A stretch of DNA of 64,000 bases from Ralstonia pickettii DTP0602 (GCA_000471925.1 CP006667.1:3844001-3908000), one strand, 5' to 3'; shown: positions 29,453 through 38,118, numbered from the stretch's first letter. Numbers and translations: made by a program. The notes: generated by a model not told the origin, from the letters alone.

Positions 29453-30400
29453 ATGGCCAGCCTGATCTGCGGCTCCGTCGCCTACGACACCATCATGACG
29501 TTCGACGGACGTTTCCGAGAACATATCCTGCCGGACCAGATCCACATGCTGAACGTGTCGTTCCTGGTGCCCGGCATGCGGCGCGAGTTCGGCGGGTGCG
29601 CCGGCAACATCGCCTACACGCTGAAAATGCTCGGCGGCGACCCCATGGTGATGGCCACCGTCGGCTCCGACGCCGAACCGTACCTGGAATACCTGCGCAA
29701 GCTGGAGATCCCCACGCAACACATCCGCGTGCTGCCGGAGACGTTCACGGCGCAGGCGATGATCACCACCGACCTGGACAACAACCAGATCACCGCCTTC
29801 CACCCTGGCGCAATGAGCCAGTCGCAGCTGAATAACGTCAAGGATGCACTGGGCAGCGCCAGCGCGCCGCGCCTGGGCATCGTCGCGCCCGACAGCCGCG
29901 AAGGCATGCTGCACCACGCGCGCCAGTTCGCCGACGCGGGCGTGCCGTTCATCTTTGACCTGGGTCAGGCCATGCCCCTGTTCAACGGGGACGACCTGCG
30001 GGAGTTCGTTGAACTCGCCAGTTACGTGACAGTCAATGACTACGAGGCGCAGGTCCTGCTGTCGCGCACCGCGTGGACCAGCGCCGATGTCGCCGCCAAG
30101 GTCCGTGCCTTCATCGTCACGCACGGCGAGCGCGGCGCCAGCATCTTTGCCGATGGTAGCCAGTACGCGATCCCGGCCGTCCAGGCCGAGCGCATCGTGG
30201 ACCCGACCGGCTGTGGCGACGCCTTCCGCGGCGGCCTGCTCTACGGCATTGAAAACGGTTTAGACTGGGAAACGACCGGCCGCCTGGCGTCACTGATGGG
30301 GTCGGTCAAGATTGCGCAGCAAGGTCCGCAGAACCACTGGTTGTCGCGCGAAGAAATCGGCAACCGGTTCCAGTCTGCATTCGGGTACCGCTACGCCTGA
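29453..30400 (+). CDS. PfkB-family carbohydrate kinase (adenosine kinase-like)
   Basis: A 315-residue ribokinase-fold kinase. The substrate lid region reads LNVSFLVPGMRREFGGCAGNIAYTL with the GG motif, and the catalytic anion-hole motif is DPTGCGDAFRGGLLYG, with the base Asp. FDLGQAMPLF and TVNDYEAQVL are typical of the betaproteobacterial group often annotated as adenosine kinase. The exact sugar or nucleoside is not fixed by sequence. CTGGAGAG precedes the ATG. Confidence 0.88.
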   Translation: MASLICGSVAYDTIMTFDGRFREHILPDQIHMLNVSFLVPGMRREFGGCAGNIAYTLKMLGGDPMVMATVGSDAEPYLEYLRKLEIPTQHIRVLPETFTAQAMITTDLDNNQITAFHPGAMSQSQLNNVKDALGSASAPRLGIVAPDSREGMLHHARQFADAGVPFIFDLGQAMPLFNGDDLREFVELASYVTVNDYEAQVLLSRTAWTSADVAAKVRAFIVTHGERGASIFADGSQYAIPAVQAERIVDPTGCGDAFRGGLLYGIENGLDWETTGRLASLMGSVKIAQQGPQNHWLSREEIGNRFQSAFGYRYA

Positions 30401-30437
30401 CCTGCGACCAGAGCGTGGCTTTTTTCGGTAACAAGAG

Positions 30438-30905
30438 ATGAACAACAAGCTCCGTGGCGGCGCCGTTGCCGTCCTTGCCCTCGTCACGCTGGTTGCCGGC
30501 TGTGCCACGCAGTCCAACTCCAACAGCGTCTACGGCACGGGCCAGGCGCAGCGCGAACAGACCGTGCGCTACGGCGTGGTCGAAGGCGTGCGCGAAGTCT
30601 CCATCCAGGGCGGCCAGACCGGCGCCGGCACGCTCGCGGGTGGTGCCATCGGCGGCATCGCGGCCGGCAGCACCATCGGTGGCGGCAATGGCGCGGTGGC
30701 CGCAGGCATTCTCGGCGCGATTCTGGGCGGCATCGCCGGTAGCGCCGCCGAGAACAAGATCAACCAGCGCCGCGGCCTGGAAATCACCGTGCGCCTGGAC
30801 AACGGCGAGATGCGCGCAATCACGCAGGAGGCCGACGAGGCCTTCCGCCCCGGCGAGCGCGTGCGACTGCTGTCTTCGGGCGGCGTGACGCGCGTCACGC
30901 ACTGA
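30438..30905 (+). CDS. glycine-zipper outer-membrane lipoprotein (SlyB/Pcp-like)
   Basis: A 155-residue lipoprotein. The signal ends with the lipobox LVAGC (Cys about residue 22). A glycine-zipper 2TM domain follows, GGAIGGIAAGSTIGGGNGAVA and GILGAILGGIAG, as in SlyB/Pcp/OsmB proteins of the outer membrane. The C-terminus is a small beta-rich part (LEITVRLDNGEMRAITQEAD). E. coli SlyB takes part in outer-membrane stress; a shared role is an inference. A terminator follows. Confidence 0.9.
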   Translation: MNNKLRGGAVAVLALVTLVAGCATQSNSNSVYGTGQAQREQTVRYGVVEGVREVSIQGGQTGAGTLAGGAIGGIAAGSTIGGGNGAVAAGILGAILGGIAGSAAENKINQRRGLEITVRLDNGEMRAITQEADEAFRPGERVRLLSSGGVTRVTH

Positions 30906-30945
30906 GCGCAAGCGGCCCGGGAGGGCCGCGGCGACGCTGCATCGC

Positions 30946-30982
30946 AAGCGCCGCACCCGCAAGGGTCGCGGCGCTTTTTCTT
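30946..30982 (+). terminator. terminator after the glycine-zipper lipoprotein
   Basis: AGCGCCGC/GCGGCGCT stem with a 13-base loop is followed by TTTTTCTTTT. Confidence 0.88.
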
Positions 30983-31021
30983 TTGGCGTCGAGGTTGGCC
31001 TGAAGCCGGCGCGCGCCCATG

Positions 31022-31053
31022 AAAAAACCCGCCGGGCGGATGCCATCGGCGGG
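31022..31053 (-). terminator. terminator of the histone H1-like gene
   Basis: On the minus strand CCCGCCG/CGGCGGG encloses a 12-base loop and is followed by six T. It lies about 120 bases past the stop of the histone-like gene, beyond four further hairpins. Confidence 0.8.
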
Positions 31054-31056
31054 TCG

Positions 31057-31140
31057 GCAAGACTGGCGTCTTGCGGACCGGATACGCAGTATCCGGTCAT
31101 GCTGGCACGCGCTGCGTGCCGGTGTGGTTCCTTGCGGAAC
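31057..31140. repeat. four consecutive perfect hairpins
   Basis: Four separate perfect inverted repeats follow one another: GCAAGAC-TGGC-GTCTTGC (31057-31074), GACCGGATAC-GCA-GTATCCGGTC (31076-31098), GGCACGC-GCT-GCGTGCC (31104-31120) and GTTCC-TTGC-GGAAC (31127-31140). None has a T-run. They lie in the 3' untranslated part of the histone-like gene. Confidence 0.75.
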
Positions 31141-31169
31141 GTGCAAGCTCCACGCCGTGGCGGCGCAGC

Positions 31170-31784
31170 TTACGGACGGTTGCCCGTCGGGAACGGCCAG
31201 GCAGCAGCCGGGTTCAGCGCGGTCTTGGCAGCCGAAGCGGGAGCCACGGCAGGGGCAGCGGCAGGCTTGGCAGCAGGCGCCTTCTTGGAAGCGGCCTTCT
31301 TGGCAGCCGGCTTCTTGGCGGCAGCCTTCTTGGCCGGGGCCTTCTTGGCGGCTACCTTCTTGGTGGCAGCCTTCTTGGCGGCCGGTGCCTTCTTGGCGGC
31401 GACCTTCTTGGTTGCGGCCTTCTTGGCCGGTGCGGCCTTCTTGGCGGCTACCTTCTTGGCGGCTACCTTCTTGGTGGCTACCTTCTTGGTGGCGACCTTC
31501 TTGGCTGCCGGTGCCTTCTTGGCTGCAACCTTCTTGGCTGCAACCTTCTTGGCGGCTACCTTCTTGGTCGCGACCTTCTTGGCGGGGGCCTTCTTGGCCG
31601 CTGCCTTCTTGGCGGCCGGCGCCTTCTTCGCGGCTACCTTCTTGGTTGCGGCCTTCTTGGCGGCCGGTGCTGCCTTCTTGGCGGCTACCTTCTTCACAGC
31701 AGCCTTCTTGGCCGGAGCGGCCTTCTTGGCGGCCGGCTTGGCGGCCTTCTTAGCCGCCGGCTTTTTCTTTGCAGCAGTTGCCAT
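31170..31784 (-). CDS. histone H1-like Lys/Ala-rich DNA-binding protein
   Basis: A 204-residue protein made almost wholly of Lys, Ala, Pro and Val in repeats of the form KKVAAKKAPAAKKAA. It resembles the C-terminal tail of eukaryotic histone H1 and bacterial relatives such as AlgP, HctB and Bordetella BpH1, which bind DNA nonspecifically and compact the nucleoid. There is no globular domain. The last residues (APAVAPASAAKTALNPAAAWPFPTGN, in part) lack Lys. AAGGAG at 31790-31795 (minus) sets the ATG at 31784. The long Leu/Gly-rich and Trp-rich frames on the other strand are products of the repeat and not genes. Confidence 0.9.
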   Translation of the reverse strand: MATAAKKKPAAKKAAKPAAKKAAPAKKAAVKKVAAKKAAPAAKKAATKKVAAKKAPAAKKAAAKKAPAKKVATKKVAAKKVAAKKVAAKKAPAAKKVATKKVATKKVAAKKVAAKKAAPAKKAATKKVAAKKAPAAKKAATKKVAAKKAPAKKAAAKKPAAKKAASKKAPAAKPAAAPAVAPASAAKTALNPAAAWPFPTGNRP

Positions 31785-31794
31785 GGATAACTCC

Positions 31795-31810
31795 TTCACT
31801 AGAGAGTGAA
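31795..31810. promoter_or_regulatory. inverted repeat over the leader of the histone-like gene
   Basis: TTCACT-AGAG-AGTGAA is a perfect 6-bp stem with a 4-base loop. It begins at the ribosome binding site, so it may affect translation or bind a regulator. Confidence 0.4.
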
Positions 31811-33453
31811 TATCGAATGACCTAAGTTGGCGACCCGACCGACCCGAGGCGCAAGACAGCAGCGCAGCCCCAGTCGAGCGAGCGATTCATCGGCGTGCGG
31901 CGCATTTGCGGCTGCACGCTAATGAATTCGGTTACAGGCGCACCGCCCCTGGCGGTGACTTGGCGGCCGGAGCGAGCCCGCAAGCGGGTCTCGGGCACGT
32001 GCCGCGCCCTGGAATATTCGATCAGCCCACGCCGCCCGTTGAGTCGGCGCGCGGCCAGAAATGAGGAGATATCGGACAGCAGGCCTGCGGTGCGGGCATG
32101 GCCTCGCGCACGGCAGGCGGCATTCATCATTCGGTGGTAGCTGGCCCAACCCGTCACTGGGCCAAGGGAGACTGCACGCGTTTTAAGAAGCCGGTCCGGC
32201 CTGGTCTGCGTCAAAGTTCTCGTGCTCCTCAGCTACTACCTGCATCACTGCATCGAAGCGCGCATCGCGCTCGTCGTTCCATCTTGCTCTTCCTGCTTCT
32301 CTGCAATGAAGTGAGACTCTTGTCAAGGCGAATCATAATTCGTTTGCACCATGATGTTAAGAAAAAAGTGCAAAAAAACTTGCCTGCATGCATCGCTCCA
32401 ACTAGTTCTCACGCGTGTCGTCACGAAGACGTTGCCAATGGCATCGCCATGCATCGCGCGCACGCATGCGGCGACGCGTGTTTCTCTCTCTTGCACACAC
32501 GTCGCGACACCCTTTCACACCTTCCACGCACGCAGCTTTTACACACCCGCGCGCGACCCGATTACAAGCCGCGCGATGCGCGTCGCAAGCGCGCGCGTAG
32601 GTAGCGTCGCGTCTCATCTCGACTTGCGCAAAGCCGCATGGATAAAGGCTTTGCGGGCGATGCACCGCGGCGCGCGCGGCACGCCGCGAGGCGCGCAAGC
32701 AGGTTGGCGAGCGCGCGTGAGACTGGCCGCGCGGCGCGTCCTCTGCATGCGTTACACAGTCGGCCGCGCGCTCGATCGCGCCATGGCACCGGAGCCGCGG
32801 CATCGATCCGCGCGCGCGTCGCGCGACACGATGCGCGAACCTCGGCGCGAGTGATGCGCGCGCGCAACGGTTTGCATCGGAGCAACAGCGCGAACGCATC
32901 GAAAGCGTTGCGATTGAGCAAAGCGACGACGCGAGCGAAGCATTGCGGCAACACATCGGCGGCGCGTCGCACCACACCATCGCCGTCACCATCGCCCCTC
33001 GCGCATCCGTCGGTGCGCTTGCTCCTCGAGGGTGCTGGAGGTTGCCGGTCTCGCTCGCACAGTTGGATCGTCAGTCAGGTCCTCAGTTACGTCATCGCTT
33101 GCGCCGCCGGTCGTGCCGCGCATGCCGGCGCGCGTGGCACGCGAGGTGCCCGCGGCGCGTCGTACGTCCGCTTAGAGGATTGCTTCAGCGCCCCCGAGGC
33201 GATGCCAATTGCTGCGACACAAAAACCTGCAAACCGCACGTGCAGGCGGCTTTGCGGGTAGCGGGCCGGATCAGCGGCAAGGCTTGCGCGCCGTCGCGCC
33301 GGATTGCGGCGACGCGCCCGCGCCAGTAGATTGGCGTGCGCGCCCGCCGCTCGCTGGCTGCCCGGATGACCCGATTCGATCCATTGCGGCAGCCGCCGCG
33401 CGGCGCACCGCACCGGCATACTGCCGGTGGCCACGAACCTCAAAGGAGACATC
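31811..33453. other. 1.6-kb region with no credible gene and unusual sequence
   Basis: No frame on either strand shows a recognisable domain. Possible frames (for example 32638-33261 on plus, 32562-32975 on minus) are Arg/Ala/His-rich from the base pattern alone. From about 32400 to 33200 the DNA is dense in alternating purine-pyrimidine runs such as GCGCGCACGCATGCG and CGCGCGCG. A short AT-rich patch lies near 32320-32390. It may hold long regulatory sequence, an RNA gene or decayed coding DNA. Confidence 0.55.
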
Positions 33454-33927
33454 ATGCGCATCCATCCCACCCTCGCCTGCACCCGACCGCTGTGGCGCGC
33501 CGCCGTGCTCGCCGCCGCCCTGCTCGGCAGCGCCGCGGCGATGGCCCAGGCCACGCCGAGCGGCATGTGGAAGACCATCGACGACAACACCGGCAAGCCG
33601 CGCGGCCTGGTGGAGATCACCGAGAGGAACGGCGTCTACAGCGGGCGCCTGGTGAAGTCCTTCGTCGAGAGCGACGGCAAGCCGCGCGTGTGCGACAAGT
33701 GCACCGACGCGCGCAAGGACCAGCCCGTGATCGGCATGACCATCCTGTCCGGCCTGCGCAAGACCGGCGAGAACGAGTGGAGCGGCGGCGAGATCCTGGA
33801 CCCCGAGAACGGCAAGGTCTACAAGAGCAAGATCTCGCTGGCCGAGGATGGCAACAAGCTCAACGTGCGCGGCTTCATCGGCATCAGCCTGATCGGCCGT
33901 ACCCAGACCTGGGAGCGCGAGCACTGA
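33454..33927 (+). CDS. exported DUF2147 protein
   Basis: A 157-residue protein with a signal peptide (basic start MRIHPTLACTRPLWR, core AAVLAAALLGSAAAMAQA) and one DUF2147 domain: GMWKTIDDNTGKPRGLVEI at the start, a CDKC pair and DQPVIGMTILSGLRK in the middle, GGEILDPENGKVYKSKI, and the C-terminal LIGRTQTWER. The family is periplasmic, of unknown function, common in proteobacteria. AAAGGAGAC before ATG 33454 fixes the start, rather than the earlier in-frame start at 33427. Confidence 0.9.
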   Translation: MRIHPTLACTRPLWRAAVLAAALLGSAAAMAQATPSGMWKTIDDNTGKPRGLVEITERNGVYSGRLVKSFVESDGKPRVCDKCTDARKDQPVIGMTILSGLRKTGENEWSGGEILDPENGKVYKSKISLAEDGNKLNVRGFIGISLIGRTQTWEREH

Positions 33928-34120
33928 GCACCGCGGCGCGATGGCATGCCGGCGCGGTGGAGACTCAGGGTTTCTCCGCAGGCGCGCTGTTGCATGTCGC
34001 CCGCGGCGACGCACGCAACAGTGAGTGCGGATTGATGGACTTGTTCTTGCGCCGACCTGGTCCACGGCACAGACGGTGACATGCCGTCATACGCTGCCGG
34101 TTCAAGAGAAGGTTCAGGCA

Positions 34121-34157
34121 AAAAAAAAACCGGACGGTGTCGAGCCGCCCGGTTTTT
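34121..34157. terminator. bidirectional terminator
   Basis: AAAAACCGGACGG and CCGCCCGGTTTTT pair with one mismatch around a 7-base loop, flanked by a nine-A run on the left and five T on the right. It separates the DUF2147 gene and the convergent receptor gene. Confidence 0.88.
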
Positions 34158-34177
34158 CTTGTCCACGATACTGCGCT

Positions 34178-36301
34178 TTACATCCGGTACCGCAGCGTCG
34201 CCATCACGCTGCGCGGAGCGCCCGGCATGTTCAGGTTGGGGCTGGTGCCGTGGGCCGAGACGATATAGCCCTTGTCGAACAGGTTGTACACGTTGAGCTG
34301 CGCCTCGAACGCGCCGCGGCGGTACCAGGCCATGGCGTCGGCGGTGACATAGCCGGGCAGCGTCACGGTGTTCTGCGGATCGGCGTAGCGCGAGCCCACC
34401 AGGTTCACCCCGACGCCCACGCCGAAGCCGTGGCCGAGGTCCTTGGTCAGCCACGCGTTGCCGGAGTGGCGCGGCGTGATAGTGGCGCGCTTGCCTTGCA
34501 GCGCGGCGCTCGACTTGGTGATGGTGGCGTCTAGGTAGGCATAGCCGGCCAGCATGCGCCAGCCGCTGCCGAGTTCGGCCGCGCCGGCGATTTCCACGCC
34601 GTCGGTGCGCTGCTCGCCGATCGGCAGCAGCGCCGTGTTGGCGGCGTTGGCCACCTTGATATTGCTGCGCTCCAGGCGGAACACCGAGATGGTCGTGCTG
34701 GCCTTGCCGTTCAGCCAGTCGTACTTGGCGCCGATCTCGGTGTTGTTGGTGGTCTCCGGCGACAGGTCGGCATTGTTCGCCGCCAGCGCAAAGGCCTCGC
34801 CCGAAGGCTGGAACGACTTGCTCCACGACACGTAGTACGACTGCGCCTTCGACGGCTGCCACACCAGGCCCGCGCGCGGGCTCCAGGCGGTGTCGGTGCG
34901 CGACAGGTTGCGCTGGCCGGCGATCCGGTTCTGCGTCTCCTGCTGGAAGTTGTCGTAGCGCACACCCACCAGCGCCTTCCACTGCTCGCTGAAGGTGATC
35001 ATGTCCTGGGTGTAGAACGCCAGGGTATTGAAGATGCCGAGGTTGGAGGTGGTCGGCGTGCCCGGCGCCTGGCGCGGCAGCGTCAGCAGCACCGGGTTGA
35101 ACAGGTCGAAGACGGCGGTACGGCCGTCGGCACCCAGCACCGGCTTGGTGTTGTTGACCTGGTCCTTGTTCTGCTGCCCGATCTCCATGCCATACAGCAG
35201 CTCGTGCTGCATGCCGAGGAAGGACGCCTTCTGGATCAGATCGGTCTGGTTGAACCAGCCATGCTCCTCGCGGCGGACATTGCCGTGGTTCATGGTCAGG
35301 GTGCGGGCCGCCTCGTTGACCGTGTTGGTGAGCGTGTTGTTGCGGTCCAGCGAGTAGTGGTAGTAGCGGGTCGCATTGCGGATCGACCAGTTCTCGTTGA
35401 AGCGATGGTTGATCGTGGCGGTACCGGAGAACACCCGCGACTGCGAATAGTCGGCGTCGCGCGCATTGGCCGCGCCGTAGTAGCGCGAGGCCGGCACGTC
35501 GACCGGACGGCCCTGGAAGGCCGGGATGCCGAAGTCGGTCACGCGGCGATCTTCCAGATAGTCGGCCTGCAGCAGCACAGTGGTCTCGGGCGCCACGCGC
35601 AGCTCCAGCGACGGCGCGATAGCCGAGCGGTCCAGGAACTGCTGCGAGCGGTAGCTGTTGGCCTTCTGCACCGCGCCGGTCACGCGGAACGCAGCGGCGC
35701 CGTCGGCAAACACGCGGCCGACGTCGGCCTCGGCGCGGCGGTCGGCCCACATGCCGTAGCTGAGCGCGAAGTCGGTGACGTCGATGCCGGGCTTCTTGGT
35801 CACGCGGTTGATCAGTCCACCCGCCGAGCCGCGCCCGTACAGCACCGCCGCCGGGCCTTTGATGACCTCGACGCGGTCGACGTTGGACATATCGCGGAAG
35901 TACAGCGCGTCGTCGCGGATGCCGTCGACGAACTGGTCGGCGATCGCGGTGAAGCCGCGGATCGACACCTGGTCGCGCTGGCCGTCACCGTGGGAGAACG
36001 ACACGCCCGGCACGTTCTTCAGCGCGTCCTGCATCGAGGTCGCATGCTGGTCGCGCATCACGTCGGCGGTGACCACGTTGACCGTCTGCGGGATGTCGCG
36101 CAGCGGCGCCTCGGTCTTGGTCGCGCTGACCGCGTTGGGCGGGTTATAGCCGGCGCCAAGCTCGCGGCTGGCATCGGCCCTGACCGTGACCTCCGGCAAC
36201 TGCGCCGAAGCGGCTGGCGCGGTCTGGGCCCATGCCAGCATCGGTTGAAAAACGAAGCTCCCCGCTACCGCGGCACAGATCGGGTGAAGTTTTATTCTCA
36301 T
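34178..36301 (-). CDS. TonB-dependent siderophore receptor
   Basis: A 707-residue outer-membrane receptor for ferric siderophores. The signal peptide ends at AWAQT. LPEVTVRAD is a TonB-box-like stretch, and the plug domain shows DIPQTVNVVTADVMRDQ, ALKNVPGVSFSHGDGQRDQ, VEVIKGPAAVLYGRGSAGG and INRVTKKP. The rest is beta-barrel, ending RSVMATLRYRM. The last residue is Met after an aromatic-rich strand instead of the usual final Phe. The plug resembles catecholate receptors (Fiu-like), but the ligand is uncertain. A possible Fur box lies 50 bases upstream. Confidence 0.93.
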   Translation of the reverse strand: MRIKLHPICAAVAGSFVFQPMLAWAQTAPAASAQLPEVTVRADASRELGAGYNPPNAVSATKTEAPLRDIPQTVNVVTADVMRDQHATSMQDALKNVPGVSFSHGDGQRDQVSIRGFTAIADQFVDGIRDDALYFRDMSNVDRVEVIKGPAAVLYGRGSAGGLINRVTKKPGIDVTDFALSYGMWADRRAEADVGRVFADGAAAFRVTGAVQKANSYRSQQFLDRSAIAPSLELRVAPETTVLLQADYLEDRRVTDFGIPAFQGRPVDVPASRYYGAANARDADYSQSRVFSGTATINHRFNENWSIRNATRYYHYSLDRNNTLTNTVNEAARTLTMNHGNVRREEHGWFNQTDLIQKASFLGMQHELLYGMEIGQQNKDQVNNTKPVLGADGRTAVFDLFNPVLLTLPRQAPGTPTTSNLGIFNTLAFYTQDMITFSEQWKALVGVRYDNFQQETQNRIAGQRNLSRTDTAWSPRAGLVWQPSKAQSYYVSWSKSFQPSGEAFALAANNADLSPETTNNTEIGAKYDWLNGKASTTISVFRLERSNIKVANAANTALLPIGEQRTDGVEIAGAAELGSGWRMLAGYAYLDATITKSSAALQGKRATITPRHSGNAWLTKDLGHGFGVGVGVNLVGSRYADPQNTVTLPGYVTADAMAWYRRGAFEAQLNVYNLFDKGYIVSAHGTSPNLNMPGAPRSVMATLRYRM

Positions 36302-36352
36302 TTCCCTGCTTATTTTCCTGTATTCGCTTGTAATAATTTTTTGAAAAGCGAC

Positions 36353-36367
36353 GCATTATCAATTATG
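36353..36367 (-). promoter_or_regulatory. candidate Fur box
   Basis: On the minus strand CCATAATTGATAATGC partly matches the GATAAT-hexamer pattern of Fur sites (two adjacent ATAAT-type units, third poor). The context, in front of an iron receptor in an AT-rich gap, supports it. Confidence 0.4.
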
Positions 36368-36477
36368 GAAATGAGAGGGTCAACGAGATTGGGAACAATT
36401 CGCATTACGCGATCTAAAGTTGTTGTTTTCAGAACGTGTCGTCTTCTCCCCGCTCGTTGTGCGCGATGAATACTTCC

Positions 36478-37356
36478 TCAGGCCAGTTGTTCGGCCAGCG
36501 CATCGCGGGCCTCGGAAATGAGGGCCGACTCGCCGCGCTTGCCGGGCAGCAGGAAGAACTCCGCCTCAGGCAGGCGCGGCAGGCGCAGGCGGGCTACGGT
36601 GGCGGCGTCCAGCGGCGCCACGCCGGGCCCCACTGCCGAAGCGTTCAGGCACGACATGCCCAGCCCCGCCGCCAGCGCCAAGTGCAGCCCCGCCACCCCC
36701 GAGGCCGAATGCGCGACCTCGTAGGGCAGCCGCTTGCGCTGCAGCAGCTGGATCACGAACTGGTGCAGCGAGCAGGTGTCGGGCAGCAGCACCAGCGGCA
36801 ACGTTGCAGGAAGCAGCTCGGCTTCGCCCGGCGCTGCCACCCAGGCCAGCGGCTCGCGCCGCAGCACCGTGCCGCGGGTGCTGGCACCCTGCCCCTTGGT
36901 GCCGGGGAGCCGCATGCTCAGGCCGATGTCGAAGGCATCCATCTCCGCCGCGGCATCGATCGCCGCGCTCTTCATCACCGTCACGTGCAGGCGCAGGTAG
37001 GGGTAGCGTTCGCGCAGCCGGCGCAGCATGCCGGCGATCTCGCCGGGGCGGAAGTAGTCGGTCACCGCCAGGCGCAGTTCGCCCTCGAGCGCGTGGCCGC
37101 GCAACTCCTGCAGCGCCAGTTCGTTGAGCGCCAGGATGCGGCGTGCGTGTTCCAGCAGCCGCATGCCCGCCGGCGTGGGGACCGCGCCGTGCCGGCCACG
37201 CGCCAGCAGCGGCACGCCGGCGCGCTCCTCCAGCTTGCGCAGCTGCTCGCTGACCGAGGACTGCGACAGGAACAGCCGCGGCGCCGCCGCCGACAGGCTG
37301 CCGCTGTCGGCCACCGTGACAAAGGTGCGCAACTGGTCGGTTTCGAATCCACGCAT
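36478..37356 (-). CDS. LysR-family transcriptional regulator
   Basis: A 292-residue regulator. The N-terminal winged helix-turn-helix is clear (QLRTFVTVADSGSLSAAAPRLFLSQSSVSEQLRKLEER), followed by the LysR effector-binding domain (ELRLAVTDYFRPGEIAGMLRRL and later GLGMSCLNASAVGPGVAPLD). It is most like regulators of uncharacterised divergent genes. I prefer ATG 37356 with GGAG upstream over a TTG at 37371. It is divergent from the tautomerase gene, with shared repeated CGGAT half-sites between them, so the tautomerase is its likely target. Confidence 0.92.
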   Translation of the reverse strand: MRGFETDQLRTFVTVADSGSLSAAAPRLFLSQSSVSEQLRKLEERAGVPLLARGRHGAVPTPAGMRLLEHARRILALNELALQELRGHALEGELRLAVTDYFRPGEIAGMLRRLRERYPYLRLHVTVMKSAAIDAAAEMDAFDIGLSMRLPGTKGQGASTRGTVLRREPLAWVAAPGEAELLPATLPLVLLPDTCSLHQFVIQLLQRKRLPYEVAHSASGVAGLHLALAAGLGMSCLNASAVGPGVAPLDAATVARLRLPRLPEAEFFLLPGKRGESALISEARDALAEQLA

Positions 37357-37405
37357 GGCGGTCTCCGGCAAGGTCTGATCGAGGTGAGAGACAGGCGTCT
37401 TTGCT

Positions 37406-37450
37406 TCGGATAATCCGATGGATCACATCGGATATTCCTGCTTTTCCGAT
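37406..37450. promoter_or_regulatory. clustered ATCCGAT/ATCGGAT half-sites, probable LysR operator
   Basis: Two overlapping perfect palindromes occur: TCGGAT-A-ATCCGA (37406-37418) and ATCCGATG-GATCA-CATCGGAT (37413-37433). A further TCCGAT lies at 37445-37450. They sit between divergent start codons. Confidence 0.6.
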
Positions 37451-37503
37451 ATTACACCGCGATCTACCATCACCTCACCAACCCGTTCACACAGGAGCCT
37501 GTC

Positions 37504-37896
37504 ATGCCCCATATCGTCCTGCACCTCTCCGGCCAGCCCGATGCCGCCCTGACCCGCCGCAGCGCCACCGCGATCGCCGATATCACCGAGCGCGTGCTCG
37601 GCAAGAAGCGCGACGTGATCGCCATCACGGTCCAGTACATTCCCCACGACAGCTGGATCATCGCCGGCGTCCCGCTGTCCGAGCAGGGCTGCAATGCCTT
37701 CCACCTGGACATCAGCGTGACCGATGAAACCAACACCAAGGTCGAGAAGGCACAGTTCATCGAGGCCGTGTTCAAGGCCATGTCGGAATTGCTGGGCGAG
37801 CTGCATCCGGTCTCGTACGTGCATGTGATCGACGCCCGAGCGGCCGCCTACGGCTATGGCGGACGCACGCAGGAGTACCGGCACCAGCACGGCTGA
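37504..37896 (+). CDS. tautomerase-superfamily protein
   Basis: A 130-residue protein of the 4-oxalocrotonate tautomerase superfamily. It keeps the N-terminal Pro after Met (MPHIVLHLSGQPD), which acts as catalytic base once Met is removed. The protein is long enough for two beta-alpha-beta units, ending in a SYVHVIDARAAAYGYGG strand. KKRDVIAITVQYIPHDSWIIAG fits the family. Substrate unknown. Confidence 0.85.
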   Translation: MPHIVLHLSGQPDAALTRRSATAIADITERVLGKKRDVIAITVQYIPHDSWIIAGVPLSEQGCNAFHLDISVTDETNTKVEKAQFIEAVFKAMSELLGELHPVSYVHVIDARAAAYGYGGRTQEYRHQHG

Positions 37897-37962
37897 CGCG
37901 ACTTATCTCTTTCGCATCACGACCGCGAGTCCTAGCGCGATATCTTTGCCGTAACGCTGATC

Positions 37963-38019
37963 ATGACCACCGCGGTGTTCTTTGTGATCGCCGTGTATTT
38001 TCTGAGCGGACTGGTCTGA
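37963..38019 (+). CDS. possible 18-residue hydrophobic peptide
   Basis: ATG 37963 opens MTTAVFFVIAVYFLSGLV and stops at TGA 38019. The frame is hydrophobic from about ten codons earlier, back to a TAG at 37933. It could be a tiny membrane peptide or the remnant of a membrane protein end. No good ribosome binding site is seen. It is the only thing of note in the 37897-38118 gap. Confidence 0.2.
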   Translation: MTTAVFFVIAVYFLSGLV

Positions 38020-38118
38020 AGCCATCCCGGCGCGCGCGGCTTGTACATTTCGGGTGTTGTTAACTAGTGTGGTTGGGTGCCGCCGGGCACCCGGCCCGGC
38101 ACCACGGGGAACCAACAC

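Noticed and set aside
31019..31753. Trp/Pro/Ser-rich and Gly/Leu-rich plus-strand frames over the histone-like gene
   Set aside because: They are produced by the Lys/Ala codon repeat read on the other strand. The minus strand has the ribosome binding site and a known protein type.
32638..33261. 207-codon plus frame in the gene-free region
   Set aside because: Arg/Ala/His-rich from GCGC composition, no ribosome binding site, no domain. Overlapping minus frames look the same.
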